Shown here in pieces: positions 5,639 to 6,444 of a stretch of DNA of 6,444 bases (position 1 is the stretch's first letter; each line of letters opens with the position of its first letter). The DNA lies in NCBI GenBank assembly GCA_965649545.1, contig CBFGLF010000100.1, forward strand, positions 1 to 6,444, given 5' to 3'. The translations under genes were made by a program, and so were the position numbers. This DNA comes from CABHOJ01 sp965649545 (GTDB lineage Bacteria > Pseudomonadota > Gammaproteobacteria > Burkholderiales > Methylophilaceae). The notes under the pieces are model-generated. The model saw only the letters and a program-made list of their open reading frames with translations. It ran no database searches and was not told where the DNA came from.

Positions 5639-6444
5639 ATGAAAGCCGTCGGACTTTACCGCTACCTGGCGATCGACGATCCAGAGTCCTTGCAGGATGT
5701 CGAACTGCCGCAACCCACAGCGTCTGGACAAGACCTGCTGGTTCGAGTCCGTGCCATCGCCGTCAATCCCATCGATACCAAAGTGCGCAAACCGAAGGAG
5801 ATCGTCGAGGCGACGCCACGGGTGTTGGGTTGGGATGCCGCCGGCGAGGTGGTGGCCGTGGGCGCCGACTGCACCCTGTTCCAACCGGGCGACCGGGTGT
5901 ATTACTCTGGGGATGTGACGCGCCAGGGCTGCAACGCCGAATACCAGCTGGTGGATGAACGGATCGCCGGGCACATGCCACCGTCGTTGTCCTTCGAACA
6001 GGCTGCCGCCTTGCCGCTGACGTCGGTCACTGCCTGGGAGTCGTTGTTCGATCGCTTGGGGATCGCCCTCGACCCGGTGCAGAATCGGGGCAGATCCATC
6101 CTCATCATCGGCGCGGCGGGGGGTGTCGGCTCCATCGCCATTCAGCTCGCGAAAGCGGTTGCCGGTCTCACCGTGATCGCCACAGCATCGCGCCCAGAGA
6201 GCGTCGCCTGGGTCAGCGAGCTGGGCGCCGATCATGTCGTCGACCATCACGAACTCACTGCCGGGATGACCGCCGTCGGCGTGCCGCAGGTGGATTACAT
6301 CTTCTGTTGCAGCCATACCGACGATTACTTCCGGAGCATGGTCGAGCTCGTCAAACCGCAAGGCAAGATCTGCGTCATCGTCGACGCCTTCAAACCGCTG
6401 GAGATGACCTTGCTCAAGGCCAAGAGCGCGACCTTCGTCTGGGA
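5639..6444 (+). CDS. Zinc-independent medium-chain alcohol dehydrogenase/quinone oxidoreductase-like protein, 3' end off the right edge
   Basis: The 268 complete codons seen belong to the MDR superfamily, close to the group annotated as zinc-type alcohol dehydrogenase-like (TIGR02817-like, as I judge it). The GroES-like catalytic domain covers about 1-125, with AVNPIDTKVR (41-50), VLGWDAAGEV (62-71) and PGDRVYY (83-89). A Rossmann NAD(P)-binding domain follows, with GAAGGVGSIAIQLAK (158-172). The cysteine and histidine ligands for catalytic zinc and the four-cysteine structural zinc lobe are absent; NPID replaces the usual Cys-Gly region. It is therefore probably an NADPH-dependent quinone, enone or aldehyde reductase in the cytosol, with unknown natural substrate. 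The family is about 335-340 residues, so roughly 70 C-terminal residues lie outside. Its position behind a NemR-like gene suggests induction by electrophiles. Confidence 0.9.
   Translation, partial: MKAVGLYRYLAIDDPESLQDVELPQPTASGQDLLVRVRAIAVNPIDTKVRKPKEIVEATPRVLGWDAAGEVVAVGADCTLFQPGDRVYYSGDVTRQGCNAEYQLVDERIAGHMPPSLSFEQAAALPLTSVTAWESLFDRLGIALDPVQNRGRSILIIGAAGGVGSIAIQLAKAVAGLTVIATASRPESVAWVSELGADHVVDHHELTAGMTAVGVPQVDYIFCCSHTDDYFRSMVELVKPQGKICVIVDAFKPLEMTLLKAKSATFVW

Noticed and set aside
5609..6361. Minus-strand open frame (250 codons) opposite the dehydrogenase
   Set aside because: It is antisense to a clear MDR gene with a Rossmann motif; the composition is His/Asp/Gly-rich and has no family features.

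Overview
The window is a moderately GC-rich bacterial chromosome segment, and the protein families point to a Proteobacterium. The layout of queG head-to-head with tsaE-amiC suggests Betaproteobacteria, but that is an inference from gene order and protein character, not from a marker gene. I see no mobile element, CRISPR array, tRNA or rRNA.

Left third, minus strand: a multi-pass GT-C type (GT39/ArnT-like) glycosyltransferase that runs off the left edge within its last residues. It is preceded on the same strand by queG (epoxyqueuosine reductase, the last step of queuosine synthesis for tRNA). A perfect TATAAT hexamer lies between queG and the glycosyltransferase.

Centre: queG and tsaE start back-to-back on opposite strands and share one CATATG. 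There is no spacer, so control signals for each must lie inside the other gene. QueG acts on the wobble base (position 34) and TsaE supports t6A at position 37, so the divergent pair both serve tRNA anticodon-loop modification. tsaE overlaps amiC, a periplasmic AMIN plus Amidase_3 cell-wall amidase for daughter-cell separation. Many Proteobacteria have mutL next, but here a short membrane-anchored protein of unknown function follows.

Right third, plus strand: a TetR regulator closely resembling E. coli NemR, with the sensor cysteines and lysine at matching spacing. It is followed by a zinc-less medium-chain dehydrogenase/quinone-oxidoreductase-like gene cut by the right edge. Together they look like a small module sensing and reducing electrophiles or reactive chlorine. 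Two short dyads in front of the regulator are candidate operators.

Most of the window is ordinary housekeeping content. I found no convincing undescribed system. The points most worth a second look are the NemR-like sensor paired with an unusual partner enzyme, the zero-spacer queG/tsaE junction, and the uncharacterised 133-residue protein.
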